NCBI RefSeq assembly: GCF_000722545.1
Contig: NZ_JNVM01000009.1
Coordinates: 1 to 64,000 of the forward strand
DNA length: 64,000 nucleotides
Reading direction: 5' to 3'
Source of the DNA: Paenibacillus tyrphae
GTDB taxonomy: Bacteria > Bacillota > Bacilli > Paenibacillales > NBRC-103111
In this document: piece by piece, positions 7,876 through 15,989 of the stretch
How the letters are laid out: each line of letters begins with the position of its first letter
How positions within the stretch are numbered: the stretch's first letter is position 1
Program-made: the position numbers and the translations under genes
The notes under the pieces: generated by a model
Told to the model about the DNA's origin: nothing
Databases searched by the model: none
What the model saw: only the letters and a program-made list of their open reading frames with translations

Positions 7876-8454
7876 TTAAGGCTGCATCACCTTGTCGATT
7901 AGACCGTAGGTCACCGCATCGTCCGCAGACAGGAAGTAATCGCGGTCCATATCCCGCGCCACCTTCTCCAGCGGCTGGCCCGAACGCTCGGAGACGATCC
8001 GGTTCAGCCGGTCCCGGGTATCAAGGATGCGGTCGGCATGAATTTTCATATCGGACGCTTGCCCCTTCATTCCGCCCCACGGCTGATGTATCATGACCTC
8101 GGCGTTAGGCAGCGCGTACCGCTTGCCTTTGGCCCCGGCGACAAGCAGAACGGCGGCGAAGGAGGCGGCGAAGCCAACGCAGATGGTCGACACGTCGGGT
8201 TTGATGAATTGCATCGTATCGTAAATCGCGAAGCCTGCGGTGGTCGAACCGCCCGGCGAATTGATGTAGAGATGAATGTCTTTCTCGGGGTCCTCCGCTG
8301 ACAGCAACAGCAGCTGAGCGGTAATCGAGTTGGCGACTTGATCGTCGATCTCGCTTCCGAGAAAGACGATGCGGTCTTTCAGCAAGCGGGAATAAATATC
8401 GTAGGAACGCTCCCCGCGGCCGGTTTGTTCCACGACGACCGGTACATAGTTCAT
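7876..8454 (-). CDS. clpP: ClpP-type ATP-dependent protease subunit (paralogue)
   Basis: A 192-residue ClpP serine protease subunit. Catalytic Ser98 lies in GFAASFA (canonical Bacillus ClpP has GMAASMG), His123 in MIHQPWGG, and the acidic residue in [11 protein letters not shown] (168-172). [19 protein letters not shown] forms the usual oxyanion strand. The altered residues around Ser98 and WGG after the His mark it as an accessory paralogue and not the housekeeping ClpP. Like all ClpP it would need a ClpX or ClpC ATPase encoded elsewhere. It is the last gene of an operon, 32 bases after the ALAA-ending protein, behind an AAGGAGG site. Confidence 0.92.
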   Translation of the reverse strand: MNYVPVVVEQTGRGERSYDIYSRLLKDRIVFLGSEIDDQVANSITAQLLLLSAEDPEKDIHLYINSPGGSTTAGFAIYDTMQFIKPDVSTICVGFAASFAAVLLVAGAKGKRYALPNAEVMIHQPWGGMKGQASDMKIHADRILDTRDRLNRIVSERSGQPLEKVARDMDRDYFLSADDAVTYGLIDKVMQP

Positions 8455-8486
8455 GTCTGATGCCCTCCTTGTGTGGCTTAGACCGC

Positions 8487-8813
8487 TTAGGCGGCCAGCG
8501 CTTGAATATTTGTGCCTCCGCGGCTCAGGCCGCGTTGGCTGCGTGCGGTAAAGCCCGAGGAGACCATGATGAGAACGTCCTCGGCGCCCGGCGCTCCGTT
8601 TCGCGAAGGCAGCGCCCAGCGGGTCACGGTCGCTTCCGAGCGATCGTTTCCAGCCTGCCGGTAGTCATCCAAATGCGTCACTGGCCGGCGGCCTCGTTCG
8701 GCTTCCCGGTCCTTTTGCGGCTCCGACCACTGCCATACGACGGCCGGGGAGTTTGCTCCACCAGCTTCGGTTGCGCTGCTCTGCTTTGCTTCGTGCTCTC
8801 GTTCGCGTTCCAT
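8487..8813 (-). CDS. 108-residue protein with an SsrA-like ALAA C-terminus
   Basis: No family recognised. Its ATG overlaps the stop codon of the ArsR-type gene (TAATG), so the two are translationally coupled, which supports it as a real gene. The first 25 residues are highly charged, the middle is Arg/Asp/Glu-rich and probably flexible, and residues about 78-108 ([18 protein letters not shown] through TNIQALAA) look better ordered. The last residues, NIQALAA, resemble the ClpXP-recognised end of the SsrA tag of Bacillus (NVALAA). With clpP as next gene, a protease substrate, adaptor or self-limiting regulator is a reasonable inference, but nothing proves it; ALAA ends also occur by chance. 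Confidence 0.7.
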   Translation of the reverse strand: MEREREHEAKQSSATEAGGANSPAVVWQWSEPQKDREAERGRRPVTHLDDYRQAGNDRSEATVTRWALPSRNGAPGAEDVLIMVSSGFTARSQRGLSRGGTNIQALAA

Positions 8814-9424
8814 TAGTCATTCCCTCCCGAGGATTGATCGATCTGCGGATACACGGCCAGCACGACCTGATACGGGTCTGCCGGTTCCGCTTCGTTCGCC
8901 GGTTTGCGGTACTTGGCGGTCAACTGCCGGACAAGGGCGGCGTACTCCTCGACAAAAGCGTGCCGCTCCTCCGCATCCCGGAGAGCGATTTGAAACTGCA
9001 GCGACGCGCTTGGAATGTCCTGGCCTTCGTCCGAATGCTCCATCAGAAGCAGCGCATCTTGCTTGATGCGTTCCGCCGTTTGAACCAGATGGGACAGCGA
9101 GCCTTGGTCCTTGAGGCGGCGGACCGTTTCCGGCTTCATTCCCAGTTGATCCGACAGGATGAACGTCTTGGCGACGGCCTGATAGAGCACCTCGACCAGG
9201 TTGCGTACCTGTCTCGTACCGACCCGGCGCACGAGCCCGGCTTTCTCCAGCGCCTTCAAGTGGTAATTGATCCGCTGCGGCGCTTCTCCGATCGCCCGGG
9301 CCACTTCCGCCGCGGAAGCGGGTGCCGCCAGCCGGGCGGCAATATCCGCCCGCAGCGGATTGAGCAGCGCCATGGCTTGCTCCGGGGCTTCAATCCGCAG
9401 GCTTTCCAGTATGTCTTCGGTCAC
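8813..9424 (-). CDS. ArsR-type winged-helix regulator heading the clpP operon
   Basis: A 203-residue DNA-binding protein. A winged helix covers residues about 15-70 (ADIAARLAAPASAAEVARAIGEAPQRINYHLKALEKAGLVRRVG), matching the HTH_20/ArsR pattern; residues 75-200 are mostly helical and may bind a ligand or dimerise. It has no cysteine, so metal or thiol sensing of the classical ArsR sort is unlikely. Start is GTG with GGAG ten bases before. Its promoter carries a perfect inverted repeat (9455-9478), so it probably represses its own operon. Confidence 0.85.
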   Translation of the reverse strand: MTEDILESLRIEAPEQAMALLNPLRADIAARLAAPASAAEVARAIGEAPQRINYHLKALEKAGLVRRVGTRQVRNLVEVLYQAVAKTFILSDQLGMKPETVRRLKDQGSLSHLVQTAERIKQDALLLMEHSDEGQDIPSASLQFQIALRDAEERHAFVEEYAALVRQLTAKYRKPANEAEPADPYQVVLAVYPQIDQSSGGND

Positions 9425-9454
9425 AATGGTTCATCTCCGTAAAACAGTATTTGC

Positions 9455-9494
9455 TACGTAAAAATATATTATTACGTAACTTGATCGTTGTCAA
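9455..9494 (-). promoter_or_regulatory. Promoter and palindromic operator of the ArsR-clpP operon
   Basis: On the minus strand TTGACA (9494-9489) and TAATAT (9471-9466) are exactly 17 bases apart. A perfect inverted repeat, TACGTAA-N10-TTACGTA (9455-9478), covers the -10 box, as expected for an autorepressor site. Confidence 0.75.
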
Positions 9495-9766
9495 TGGGCC
9501 CGAAAAAATATCCCTTGGTAGCAGCGGAGCATGGGAAGGAATAGCAAAAGAGCGACACATGAACTTAAAACTCCGTAATTATTTTCGTTTCGATTCCATT
9601 TAAGATGAGCTTAGAACAAAAGAAAGATCAAGATGCGCCGAAGCTTTCAAGGAAAGAGCCGCCGTGCAAGCATAGCATCGTTGGCGTGTACCCTAGCAAT
9701 TCGAGAAGAGTCCGGTGCGCGGACCGGCAGCGGGTTCGGTTCGCGCCCAAGCAAAGGAGGGCTTTC

Positions 9767-10633
9767 ATGAACGGGATCGACATGACGCATAACGAGTTGA
9801 GGGACGCCGGGCTTCGGGCCACCGGGTTCTACAGCTTCGGCGGCGGATGCCATAACGAAGTGCCTTCCGGCAAGAAGAACGGAGAGGCTTATTTATTGAT
9901 ATTGGCATTGAAAGGCCGCGGAGAACTGCGGATGGATGTGGAATCGTTCGTCGTTCTCTCCGGCTACTATTATCTCGTCCCTCCGGAATACGCTTGTAAA
10001 CTCGCGTTATCGACGGAAGGGCGGGCGCTCGGCGTTCGGTTCGAATTGCGCGACGGCGGACTGGAGCTGATCGTCCGGGCCATGCCGTGGATGGGAGCTT
10101 GCGGCTCGGCTGCGGTGTCCGACATCGAATATTGGCTGCAAGCGGGAGGATTGCCGGGCGAAGCGGACGATCCTCTGGCGTTCTACCGTATGGACGCGGC
10201 GGTCAAGACGGTGCTGCTTACCTTGGCGCGGCTGGGCACGGGGCGGAAGGCGTTGACTCACGAGGTTCGCTCCGAGCAAGCTTTCTCCGGCGGCGGTCCG
10301 TTTCCGATGGCCGATTACATCCGCAATCATTATGCAGCGAAAGTAACGCTCGACGATATGGCCAAGCGCTTCGGATTCCACCCGCATTACATCATACGGA
10401 TGTTCAACCGGCGGCTCGGGATGAGCCCGATTCAATATTTGCAGGAAGTGCGGCTGCTCAAAGCGATGGAGCTGCTCGAAACGACGAGCATGACCGTGAC
10501 GGAAATCAGCGAAAGCATCGGCTGGACGACCTCTTACTTTTCCCGGCTGTTTCATGAGCGCAAAGGCGAGTCGCCCTCGCAATTCAGGAAAACGAAAATG
10601 AAGTCTCCAGTCTCCGCCATGAAGCATTTTTAA
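9767..10633 (+). CDS. AraC-family transcriptional regulator
   Basis: A 288-residue regulator with an N-terminal cupin-like sugar-sensing domain (about 1-140; GEAYLLILALKGRGELRMD, YYLVPPEYACKL) and two C-terminal helix-turn-helix motifs (about 185-280), the first in VTLDDMAKRFGFHPHYIIRMFNRRLGMSPIQYLQEVRL, the second in MTVTEISESIGWTTSYFSRLFHERKGESPSQFRK. Start is set at ATG 9767 behind AAAGGAGGG; a longer in-frame extension to 9605 lacks family resemblance. It precedes two glycosidase genes on the same strand by 44 bases and is likely their activator, responding to a sugar. The 340 bases before it contain the ArsR operator and nothing else recognised. Confidence 0.88.
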   Translation: MNGIDMTHNELRDAGLRATGFYSFGGGCHNEVPSGKKNGEAYLLILALKGRGELRMDVESFVVLSGYYYLVPPEYACKLALSTEGRALGVRFELRDGGLELIVRAMPWMGACGSAAVSDIEYWLQAGGLPGEADDPLAFYRMDAAVKTVLLTLARLGTGRKALTHEVRSEQAFSGGGPFPMADYIRNHYAAKVTLDDMAKRFGFHPHYIIRMFNRRLGMSPIQYLQEVRLLKAMELLETTSMTVTEISESIGWTTSYFSRLFHERKGESPSQFRKTKMKSPVSAMKHF

Positions 10634-10677
10634 CGACTCCAAAACGATCTTACTACGAGAAAAGAGAGGCGAACGGA

Positions 10678-11697
10678 ATGACATGGGAAATGCTGCCGGC
10701 GCCGCGAGAAGGCGGCTTCCGGATGGAGGGGTTTTGGGTATGGTGCGGCTCCGTCGTGCAAGGAGAGGACGGAAAATATCACATGTTCGCTTCGCGCTGG
10801 CCGAAGTCGCTGCCGATGCATCCGGGCTGGCTTCTACAATCCGAGGTGGTCCGTGCCGTGTCGGATACGCCGGAAGGGCCGTATGCTTTTCAGGAAGTCG
10901 TGCTGCCGGCCCGCGGTGCCCAATACTGGGACGGGCGCAGTACGCACAATCCCCACATCGTGAAGCATAAAGACCGGTATTTGCTGTTTTATATGGGCTC
11001 GACGCATCCGCTCAGCGATCCCGATCCGGAAACGTTCGAAGGCCTGAACGATCCCCGGACTATCGTAGCACGGGCGAACAAACGCATCGGCCTCGCCACG
11101 GCGCCCAGCGTGTTCGGTCCATGGACCCGGCGGGACGCTCCGATTCTCGGCGTGCGGCCCGGCAAGTTCGACAGCTTCCTGACCTCCAACCCGGCGCCGA
11201 GCGTCGGCGAGGACGGCTCCGTGCTGCTGATCTATAAAGCGCGCCGGTATGAAGACAACGTTCACGGCAAAATGACCATCGGCGCAGCCGAGGCCGATCA
11301 CTACGAAGGTCCGTACCAGGTGCTGCAGGAATCACCCGTTTTTCCGCCGGAGCGGTTTCATCTCGAAGATCCGTTTATATGGCGGACCGGGGAGGGCTAT
11401 GAATTGATTGCCAAAGATATGGACGGCTCTGTCTGCGGCGAAAAATACGGCGGCATCCGCGCGCATTCCCGGGACGGGCTGAGCTGGGAAGTAAGCGAGG
11501 AGCCTCAAGCGTACTCGCGTACCGTTGTCTGGGATGACGGAACAGTGACGGCGCTTGGCAATTTGGAGCGGCCGTTTCTACTTTTTGATGCGAACGGCAA
11601 GCCCACGCATCTGTTTGCGGCGGTATCGGACGGTGTAAAGGGCTTTTCGGATTGCAGCAATACTTGGAATCAGGTATTTCCCTTAAAGACGACATAG
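10678..11697 (+). CDS. Five-bladed beta-propeller glycosidase (GH43-like)
   Basis: A 339-residue protein without signal peptide, so cytoplasmic. Repeating blade motifs of the GH32/43/68/117 type fold are visible: DGKYHMFASRWP, THNPHIVKHKDRYLLFYMGSTHP, GSVLLIYKARRY, FHLEDPFIWRTGEGYELIAKDM. The FHLEDPF aspartate and the GNLERPFLLF Glu are candidate catalytic or binding residues. The exact family and substrate cannot be read from sequence. It lies between an AraC regulator and a GH31 enzyme, so a role in breaking down an imported oligosaccharide is likely. Confidence 0.7.
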   Translation: MTWEMLPAPREGGFRMEGFWVWCGSVVQGEDGKYHMFASRWPKSLPMHPGWLLQSEVVRAVSDTPEGPYAFQEVVLPARGAQYWDGRSTHNPHIVKHKDRYLLFYMGSTHPLSDPDPETFEGLNDPRTIVARANKRIGLATAPSVFGPWTRRDAPILGVRPGKFDSFLTSNPAPSVGEDGSVLLIYKARRYEDNVHGKMTIGAAEADHYEGPYQVLQESPVFPPERFHLEDPFIWRTGEGYELIAKDMDGSVCGEKYGGIRAHSRDGLSWEVSEEPQAYSRTVVWDDGTVTALGNLERPFLLFDANGKPTHLFAAVSDGVKGFSDCSNTWNQVFPLKTT

Positions 11698-11738
11698 CCG
11701 GACATATAGGATGAAAATCGGACAAAGGGGAGAAACAA

Positions 11739-13835
11739 ATGGCAGAATCGACATTGACCTGGCAGACGGTAGCTCCGGGAATATGGCGGCTGAAGGCGGG
11801 ACAGCCTTTGACGCTGTCTCCCGCTTCGATCATGAACCGGACTCCCAAAACGGCAGCTCTGCAATCGATGGGCGAAGCCGAATTCCCGTTCCATGCGGCG
11901 GATGTGAAAATAGAGCGGGTCGGCGGCCGGATCGTCGTGGCGCTGCCGCTTGGAAGCGAGGAGTCGCTGTACGGGCTGGGCTTGCAGCTGCTGAAGCTGA
12001 ATCATCGGGGACGGACGCGTTATTTGCGCGTCAACAGCGACCCGAAGCAGGATACGGGGGAGACGCATGCGCCCGTTCCTTTCTATGTATCCAGCAGAGG
12101 CTACGGGATATATGCCGATACCTCACGCATCGTGACTCTGTGCTGCGGCTCGTCGGTCCGGTCGGATAGCGGCCTGTCCGGGAACGCGAAGGATCGCAAC
12201 CGTGATTCGTCGTGGAAAGCGACGCCGGTGAGCGACCGGGTGGAAATTACGGTGGCGGACGAGGGGATAGACGTTTATGTTTTCGCCGGACCGACGCCGC
12301 TTGACGCCGTTCGCCGTTATAACTTGTATTTTGGCGGCGGCGCGCTTCCTCCGCGCTGGGGGCTAGGCTTCTGGCACCGGGTGCCCAAAAGCTACTCGGC
12401 CGACGAGGTGCGCGCGGAAGCGGCGGCGTTCCGGGAACGGGGCATTCCGTGCGATGTCATCGGACTGGAGCCGGGCTGGCACACCCGCAGCTATCCGGTA
12501 ACGTATGAATGGAATCGGGAGCTGTTTCCCGATCCGGAGCAATTTGTCCGGGACCTGGAAAGGGACGGCTTCAAAATCAACCTGTGGGAGCACCCGTACG
12601 TATCGCCGGATGCGGCCATTTACGAGGCGCTTCGGCCGCTTTCCGGCTCCCACACGGTATGGCACGGGCTGGCGCCGGACTATACGCTGCCCGAGGCGCA
12701 GGCGATCTATATGGAACAACACGAACGCGAGCACGTGAAGATCGGCGTGTCCGGCTACAAGCTGGATGAATGCGACGGCAGCGAGCTGACCCGCAATTCG
12801 TGGATGTTCCCTGCGCATGCAAGCTTCCCGTCAGGCTGCGACGGCGAGCAGCTGCGGCAGTTGTACGGCTTGCTGCTTCAAAAGATGACCGACGATCTGT
12901 ACCGTTCCCATAACCGCCGGACGTACGGCTTGGTTCGTGCTTCCGCAGGCGCCGCTTCGTCGCTTCCTTACGTACTTTATTCCGATCTGTACGATCACCG
13001 CGACTATGTCCGCGCGTTGTGCAATTCGGGCTTCAGCGGCTTGCTATGGACGCCCGAGGTGCGAAAAGCGCGGAGCAGCGAGGATTGGGTCCGCCGGATG
13101 CAGACCGTGTGCTTCTCGCCGCTTGCCATGCTGAATGCATGGGCCGACGGGACGAAGCCATGGTCGTTCCCCGAGGTCGAACCCATCGTTACCCGCTACA
13201 TTCGTTTACGCATACAATTGCTGCCCTATCTGTATTCGACCTTCGCCATCTATTGGGCGGAAGGCGTGCCTCCGGTACGGGCCATGGTCTTAGAAAGCGG
13301 TGTAACAGTGCGTGTGCAGGCTGGCAGCGGGCGCTTCGACTCGGATGAATTCGCCTATGGGGGCGCAGCGGATAAAGAATGGGACGATCAGTTCATGTTC
13401 GGCGATTCGCTGCTTGTCGCTCCGTTGTTTGAAGGGGAAACCGGGCGGACCGTTTATTTGCCGCAAGGTGGTTGGTACGACTTTGATACGGGGGAACGCT
13501 TCGAAGGCGGCCGTACGATCAACGTCCAACCGGGGCTTGAGAAGATTCCGGTGTTCGTGAAGGACGGCGCGGTGATTCCGATGATGGCTGTCATGGACCA
13601 TGCGCCGCGCGCAGGGGAGAAGATCGACCTGGAGCTGCACCATTACGGCACGAGCCCGGGCAAGTTCCGGCTGTTCGACGACGACGGGGAAACGTTCGCC
13701 TACGAGAGAGGCGTGTACCGTTGGCTCACGGCCGAAGTAGCCGTGGATGCCGAAGGCCGCAAAAGCGGCTCCATCAGCGGCACGGAACCCGGCTGGTCCT
13801 CGGCGTACGGCCAGTTCACATGGGTGTTTCATTAA
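11739..13835 (+). CDS. GH31-family alpha-glycosidase
   Basis: A 698-residue cytoplasmic enzyme of glycoside hydrolase family 31 (alpha-glucosidase/alpha-xylosidase group). The N-terminal beta-sandwich (about 1-190) is followed by the barrel: PPRWGLGFWHRVPKSYSADEV, IGLEPGWH, GFKINLWEHPYVSP. The nucleophile region GYKLDECDG places Asp343 as the likely nucleophile; YSDLYDHRDY is the likely acid/base region. LLPYLYSTFAIYWAEGVPPVRAM and a C-terminal sheet follow. An AGGGGAG site lies before ATG. Downstream of the GH43-like gene by 41 bases and probably in the same AraC-controlled operon. Confidence 0.9.
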   Translation: MAESTLTWQTVAPGIWRLKAGQPLTLSPASIMNRTPKTAALQSMGEAEFPFHAADVKIERVGGRIVVALPLGSEESLYGLGLQLLKLNHRGRTRYLRVNSDPKQDTGETHAPVPFYVSSRGYGIYADTSRIVTLCCGSSVRSDSGLSGNAKDRNRDSSWKATPVSDRVEITVADEGIDVYVFAGPTPLDAVRRYNLYFGGGALPPRWGLGFWHRVPKSYSADEVRAEAAAFRERGIPCDVIGLEPGWHTRSYPVTYEWNRELFPDPEQFVRDLERDGFKINLWEHPYVSPDAAIYEALRPLSGSHTVWHGLAPDYTLPEAQAIYMEQHEREHVKIGVSGYKLDECDGSELTRNSWMFPAHASFPSGCDGEQLRQLYGLLLQKMTDDLYRSHNRRTYGLVRASAGAASSLPYVLYSDLYDHRDYVRALCNSGFSGLLWTPEVRKARSSEDWVRRMQTVCFSPLAMLNAWADGTKPWSFPEVEPIVTRYIRLRIQLLPYLYSTFAIYWAEGVPPVRAMVLESGVTVRVQAGSGRFDSDEFAYGGAADKEWDDQFMFGDSLLVAPLFEGETGRTVYLPQGGWYDFDTGERFEGGRTINVQPGLEKIPVFVKDGAVIPMMAVMDHAPRAGEKIDLELHHYGTSPGKFRLFDDDGETFAYERGVYRWLTAEVAVDAEGRKSGSISGTEPGWSSAYGQFTWVFH

Positions 13836-13836
13836 C

Positions 13837-14091
13837 GCAAAAAGGCGCCAATGGGCGCCTTAGAATGTTGAGAAAGTGGTTTTTGAATAAAATAGAGATA
13901 TATACGGAGGTGGGGTATCCAGCGATAGCGGCCGCCTTTGTCTTCGGGAAATATCCGCTGCTAAGCAGCTTCCAATTAAAATTTCCCGATGACAACAGCG
14001 GTCGGAAGTGGATACCCCGCCCATCGTAACCACTATTATCTCAATTGACTACTTTCTCCACAAGCTCAGGCGCCGACCGGCGCCTTTTTGC
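13837..14091. repeat. 255-bp near-palindromic element with terminator ends (copy 2)
   Basis: The whole 255 bases read as one imperfect palindrome centred at about 13963. The outer 13 bases GCAAAAAGGCGCC and GGCGCCTTTTTGC are exact inverses, followed inward by AGAAAGT/ACTTTCT, GGGGTATCCA/TGGATACCCC, TCGGGAAAT/ATTTCCCGA and the central GCTGC-TAA-GCAGC hairpin. Each end carries its own GGCGCC-N4-GGCGCC stem that would act as a terminator for the two convergent genes on either side. Its relative is at 1-216. No protein coded; it could be a MITE-like element or a structured RNA/terminator. Confidence 0.8.
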
Positions 14092-14097
14092 ATGCTT

Positions 14098-14442
14098 TTA
14101 TTTCGTAAGCGGATCGGCCGCGGGTTCCTCATCGAGCTCTATCCATGCGCTCGTCCATTTCTCCATTTCCCGGAAGACGGGGGCCAAAGCGCGGCCTTTG
14201 TCCGTGAGAGAATACTCGATGCGAACCGGAGTTTCCGGATACACGTCCCGCTTGACAATCCCCTCGTGCTCCAAATCTTTTAACCGCTCCGATAGCAATC
14301 TTCCACTAATCTGAAGGGCGGTCTCGATGGTGCAGAACCGTTGAGGTCCCTTAAGCAGCTGATGGATAATAAGACCGGCCCATCGCTTGCTGACGATCCG
14401 CATGCCTTTTTCAAATCTGGGGCACACTGAAGTCTGATTCAT
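14098..14442 (-). CDS. HxlR-family regulator with a CatR/YodB-like N-terminal Cys
   Basis: A 114-residue winged-helix protein of the HxlR family: TSVCPRFEKGMRIVSKRWAGLIIHQLLKGPQRFCTIETALQISGRLLSERLKDLEHEGIVKRDVYPETPVRIEYSLTDKGRAL has the family order. Cys7 stands where the redox-active Cys of B. subtilis CatR (Cys7) and YodB (Cys6) stands. Those repressors are inactivated by quinones and diamide and control a dioxygenase/DoxX pair (catDE). Here the gene is divergent from a dioxygenase/DoxX pair, the same logic. It is therefore inferred to be a thiol-switch repressor of the neighbouring genes and of itself. Confidence 0.88.
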   Translation of the reverse strand: MNQTSVCPRFEKGMRIVSKRWAGLIIHQLLKGPQRFCTIETALQISGRLLSERLKDLEHEGIVKRDVYPETPVRIEYSLTDKGRALAPVFREMEKWTSAWIELDEEPAADPLTK

Positions 14443-14514
14443 ATCCCGTCACCTCGCTATAGCTCTATTATACCGTACGATCATCAAAAATAATATAGCT
14501 ACAAACAAAAATAT

Positions 14515-14566
14515 AGTTACTTGACATATTTTTATTATCAATATATACTTACTTACATAAAGTAAC
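14515..14566 (+). promoter_or_regulatory. Promoter and operator for the dioxygenase/DoxX genes
   Basis: Near-consensus TTGACA (14521-14526), 17-base spacer, TATACT (14544-14549). GTTACTT (14516-14522) and AAGTAAC (14560-14566) form an inverted repeat around the promoter core, a good candidate for HxlR binding. Confidence 0.7.
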
Positions 14567-14586
14567 CTTATTACTTAGGGGGTAGC

Positions 14587-15351
14587 ATGATGATTCCAGC
14601 TTTATTTTTAGCCCACGGCTCTCCGATGCTCGCTATCGAGCAGACGCCTTATACCGAATTTTTGGCGAAATTGGGCGAGCAGTACGAACCCCGGGCGATT
14701 GTCATCTTTACGGCGCATTGGGAAAGCGAGACGTTGACGATTTCATCGACGGACGATGTCTACGATACGATCTACGATTTCGGCGGATTTCCGGATGAGC
14801 TGTACCAGGTCAAGTATCCGGCCAAAGGATCCAAAGCGATCGCGGCGATGCTGGAGCAAAAGCTGACGGCAAACGGCATCGAAGTCCGTACTGATTCGGT
14901 CAGGGGGCTCGATCATGGTTCTTGGACACTGCTCCATCGCATGTATCCGAAGGCGGATATTCCGGTAATCCAAGTATCGGTGAATCCTTATCTGGCTCCT
15001 GAGCGGCAATATCGGATCGGCGAGGCGATTCGCGGGCTGGGACAGGAAGGTATCCTAGTGATCGGCAGCGGGGTAACCGTGCACAATCTCCGGATGCTGA
15101 ATTGGGGCCAGAAGACGCCGGAGCCGTGGGCGGTCGCCTTCGACGACTGGCTGCTTGAGAAGCTGCAGTCCGGCGACTTGAATGCGTTGTTCCAGTATGC
15201 GGAGCAAGCCCCGTATGCCCGTCAGGCCGTGCCGAGAGCGGAGCATTTCGTGCCGCTGTTCATCGCGATGGGAAGCGGGGAAGGAGAAGCTCAGGTGATC
15301 CATCGGAGCTACGATTTAGGCACGCTCAGCTATATGTGTTTGCAATTTTAA
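14587..15351 (+). CDS. Class III extradiol ring-cleavage dioxygenase (DODA/YgiD type)
   Basis: A 254-residue cytoplasmic non-haem iron enzyme of the LigB-like DODA/YgiD group, which open catechol-type rings. Metal ligands are suggested by LAHGSPM (His10), FTAHWES (His near 46), GLDHGSWTLLHRMYP and the late RAEHFVPLF. Length is as usual for YgiD. Start ATG ATG at 14587/14590 behind GGGGGT. Together with the downstream DoxX protein and the divergent HxlR regulator it looks like a quinone/catechol detoxification unit comparable to catDE, although this dioxygenase belongs to a different family from CatE. Confidence 0.88.
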   Translation: MMIPALFLAHGSPMLAIEQTPYTEFLAKLGEQYEPRAIVIFTAHWESETLTISSTDDVYDTIYDFGGFPDELYQVKYPAKGSKAIAAMLEQKLTANGIEVRTDSVRGLDHGSWTLLHRMYPKADIPVIQVSVNPYLAPERQYRIGEAIRGLGQEGILVIGSGVTVHNLRMLNWGQKTPEPWAVAFDDWLLEKLQSGDLNALFQYAEQAPYARQAVPRAEHFVPLFIAMGSGEGEAQVIHRSYDLGTLSYMCLQF

Positions 15352-15385
15352 CAATAACTATTTAGGAAATAAGGAGAGGGAACTT

Positions 15386-15805
15386 TTGAATAAGAAATAT
15401 GAAGTTAGTCTGCTGTTAATCCGTTTGGTGCTTGGCATTTCTTTTTTGGTTCATGGCGTGGTCAAATTTCAGAGCGGCATCGGCAACATCGCGGGTTGGT
15501 TCGAAAGCATAGGTCTTCCAGGCTTCGCCGCTTATGTCGTAGGGATTATCGAGGTGGTCGGAGGTATTGCCTTGATCCTGGGTCTTGGCACACGGATCGT
15601 TTCGACTTTGTTCGCATTGCTCATGATCGGTGCCATCGTGAAGGCGAAATGGGCCGGCGGATTTTTGGGAAGTCCGCAGATGGCCGGGTACGAATTGGAT
15701 TTGGCGTTCTTCGTCATGGCGCTGGCTTTGGCCATAGCCGGCAGCTCGCTGCTGTCGCTAGGCAGCCTGTTGTCCCCAGGCAACTCGAAACGTGCCGATG
15801 CATAA
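15386..15805 (+). CDS. DoxX-family membrane protein
   Basis: A 139-residue protein with four predicted membrane helices. Typical DoxX phrases are LLLIRLVLGISFLVHGVVKFQSGIGNIAGWF near the N-terminus and GIIEVVGGIALILGLGTRIVSTLFALLMIGAI. Start is TTG 15386 behind AAGGAGAGGG. It follows the dioxygenase by 34 bases and is closed by a terminator, so the two form one operon. The B. subtilis counterpart CatD pairs with a dioxygenase in defence against thiol-reactive quinones; that role is inferred here. Confidence 0.85.
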   Translation: MNKKYEVSLLLIRLVLGISFLVHGVVKFQSGIGNIAGWFESIGLPGFAAYVVGIIEVVGGIALILGLGTRIVSTLFALLMIGAIVKAKWAGGFLGSPQMAGYELDLAFFVMALALAIAGSSLLSLGSLLSPGNSKRADA

Positions 15806-15820
15806 ATAACAGAAGCGAAA

Positions 15821-15850
15821 AAGAAGCAGGTCTGCCGATCTGCTTCTTTT
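15821..15850 (+). terminator. Terminator after the DoxX gene
   Basis: AGAAGCAG pairs with CTGCTTCT, followed by TTTT, 15 bases after the stop codon. Confidence 0.75.
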
Positions 15851-15989
15851 GCATGCTCGAAAAGGGTACAGTCTTTTCGACATCTTTATGATATTCGAGC
15901 TATTTCGACAAAAAGATGTAGACGGTATATAGGCCTCGTAGGTATAATATAGAAAAGAAAAGGATCAAATTGGAAAGAAGGTAAAGACT

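Noticed and set aside
9605..9766. N-terminal 54-codon extension of the AraC-type regulator
   Set aside because: It has no similarity to AraC regulators, and a strong ribosome site sits directly before ATG 9767.
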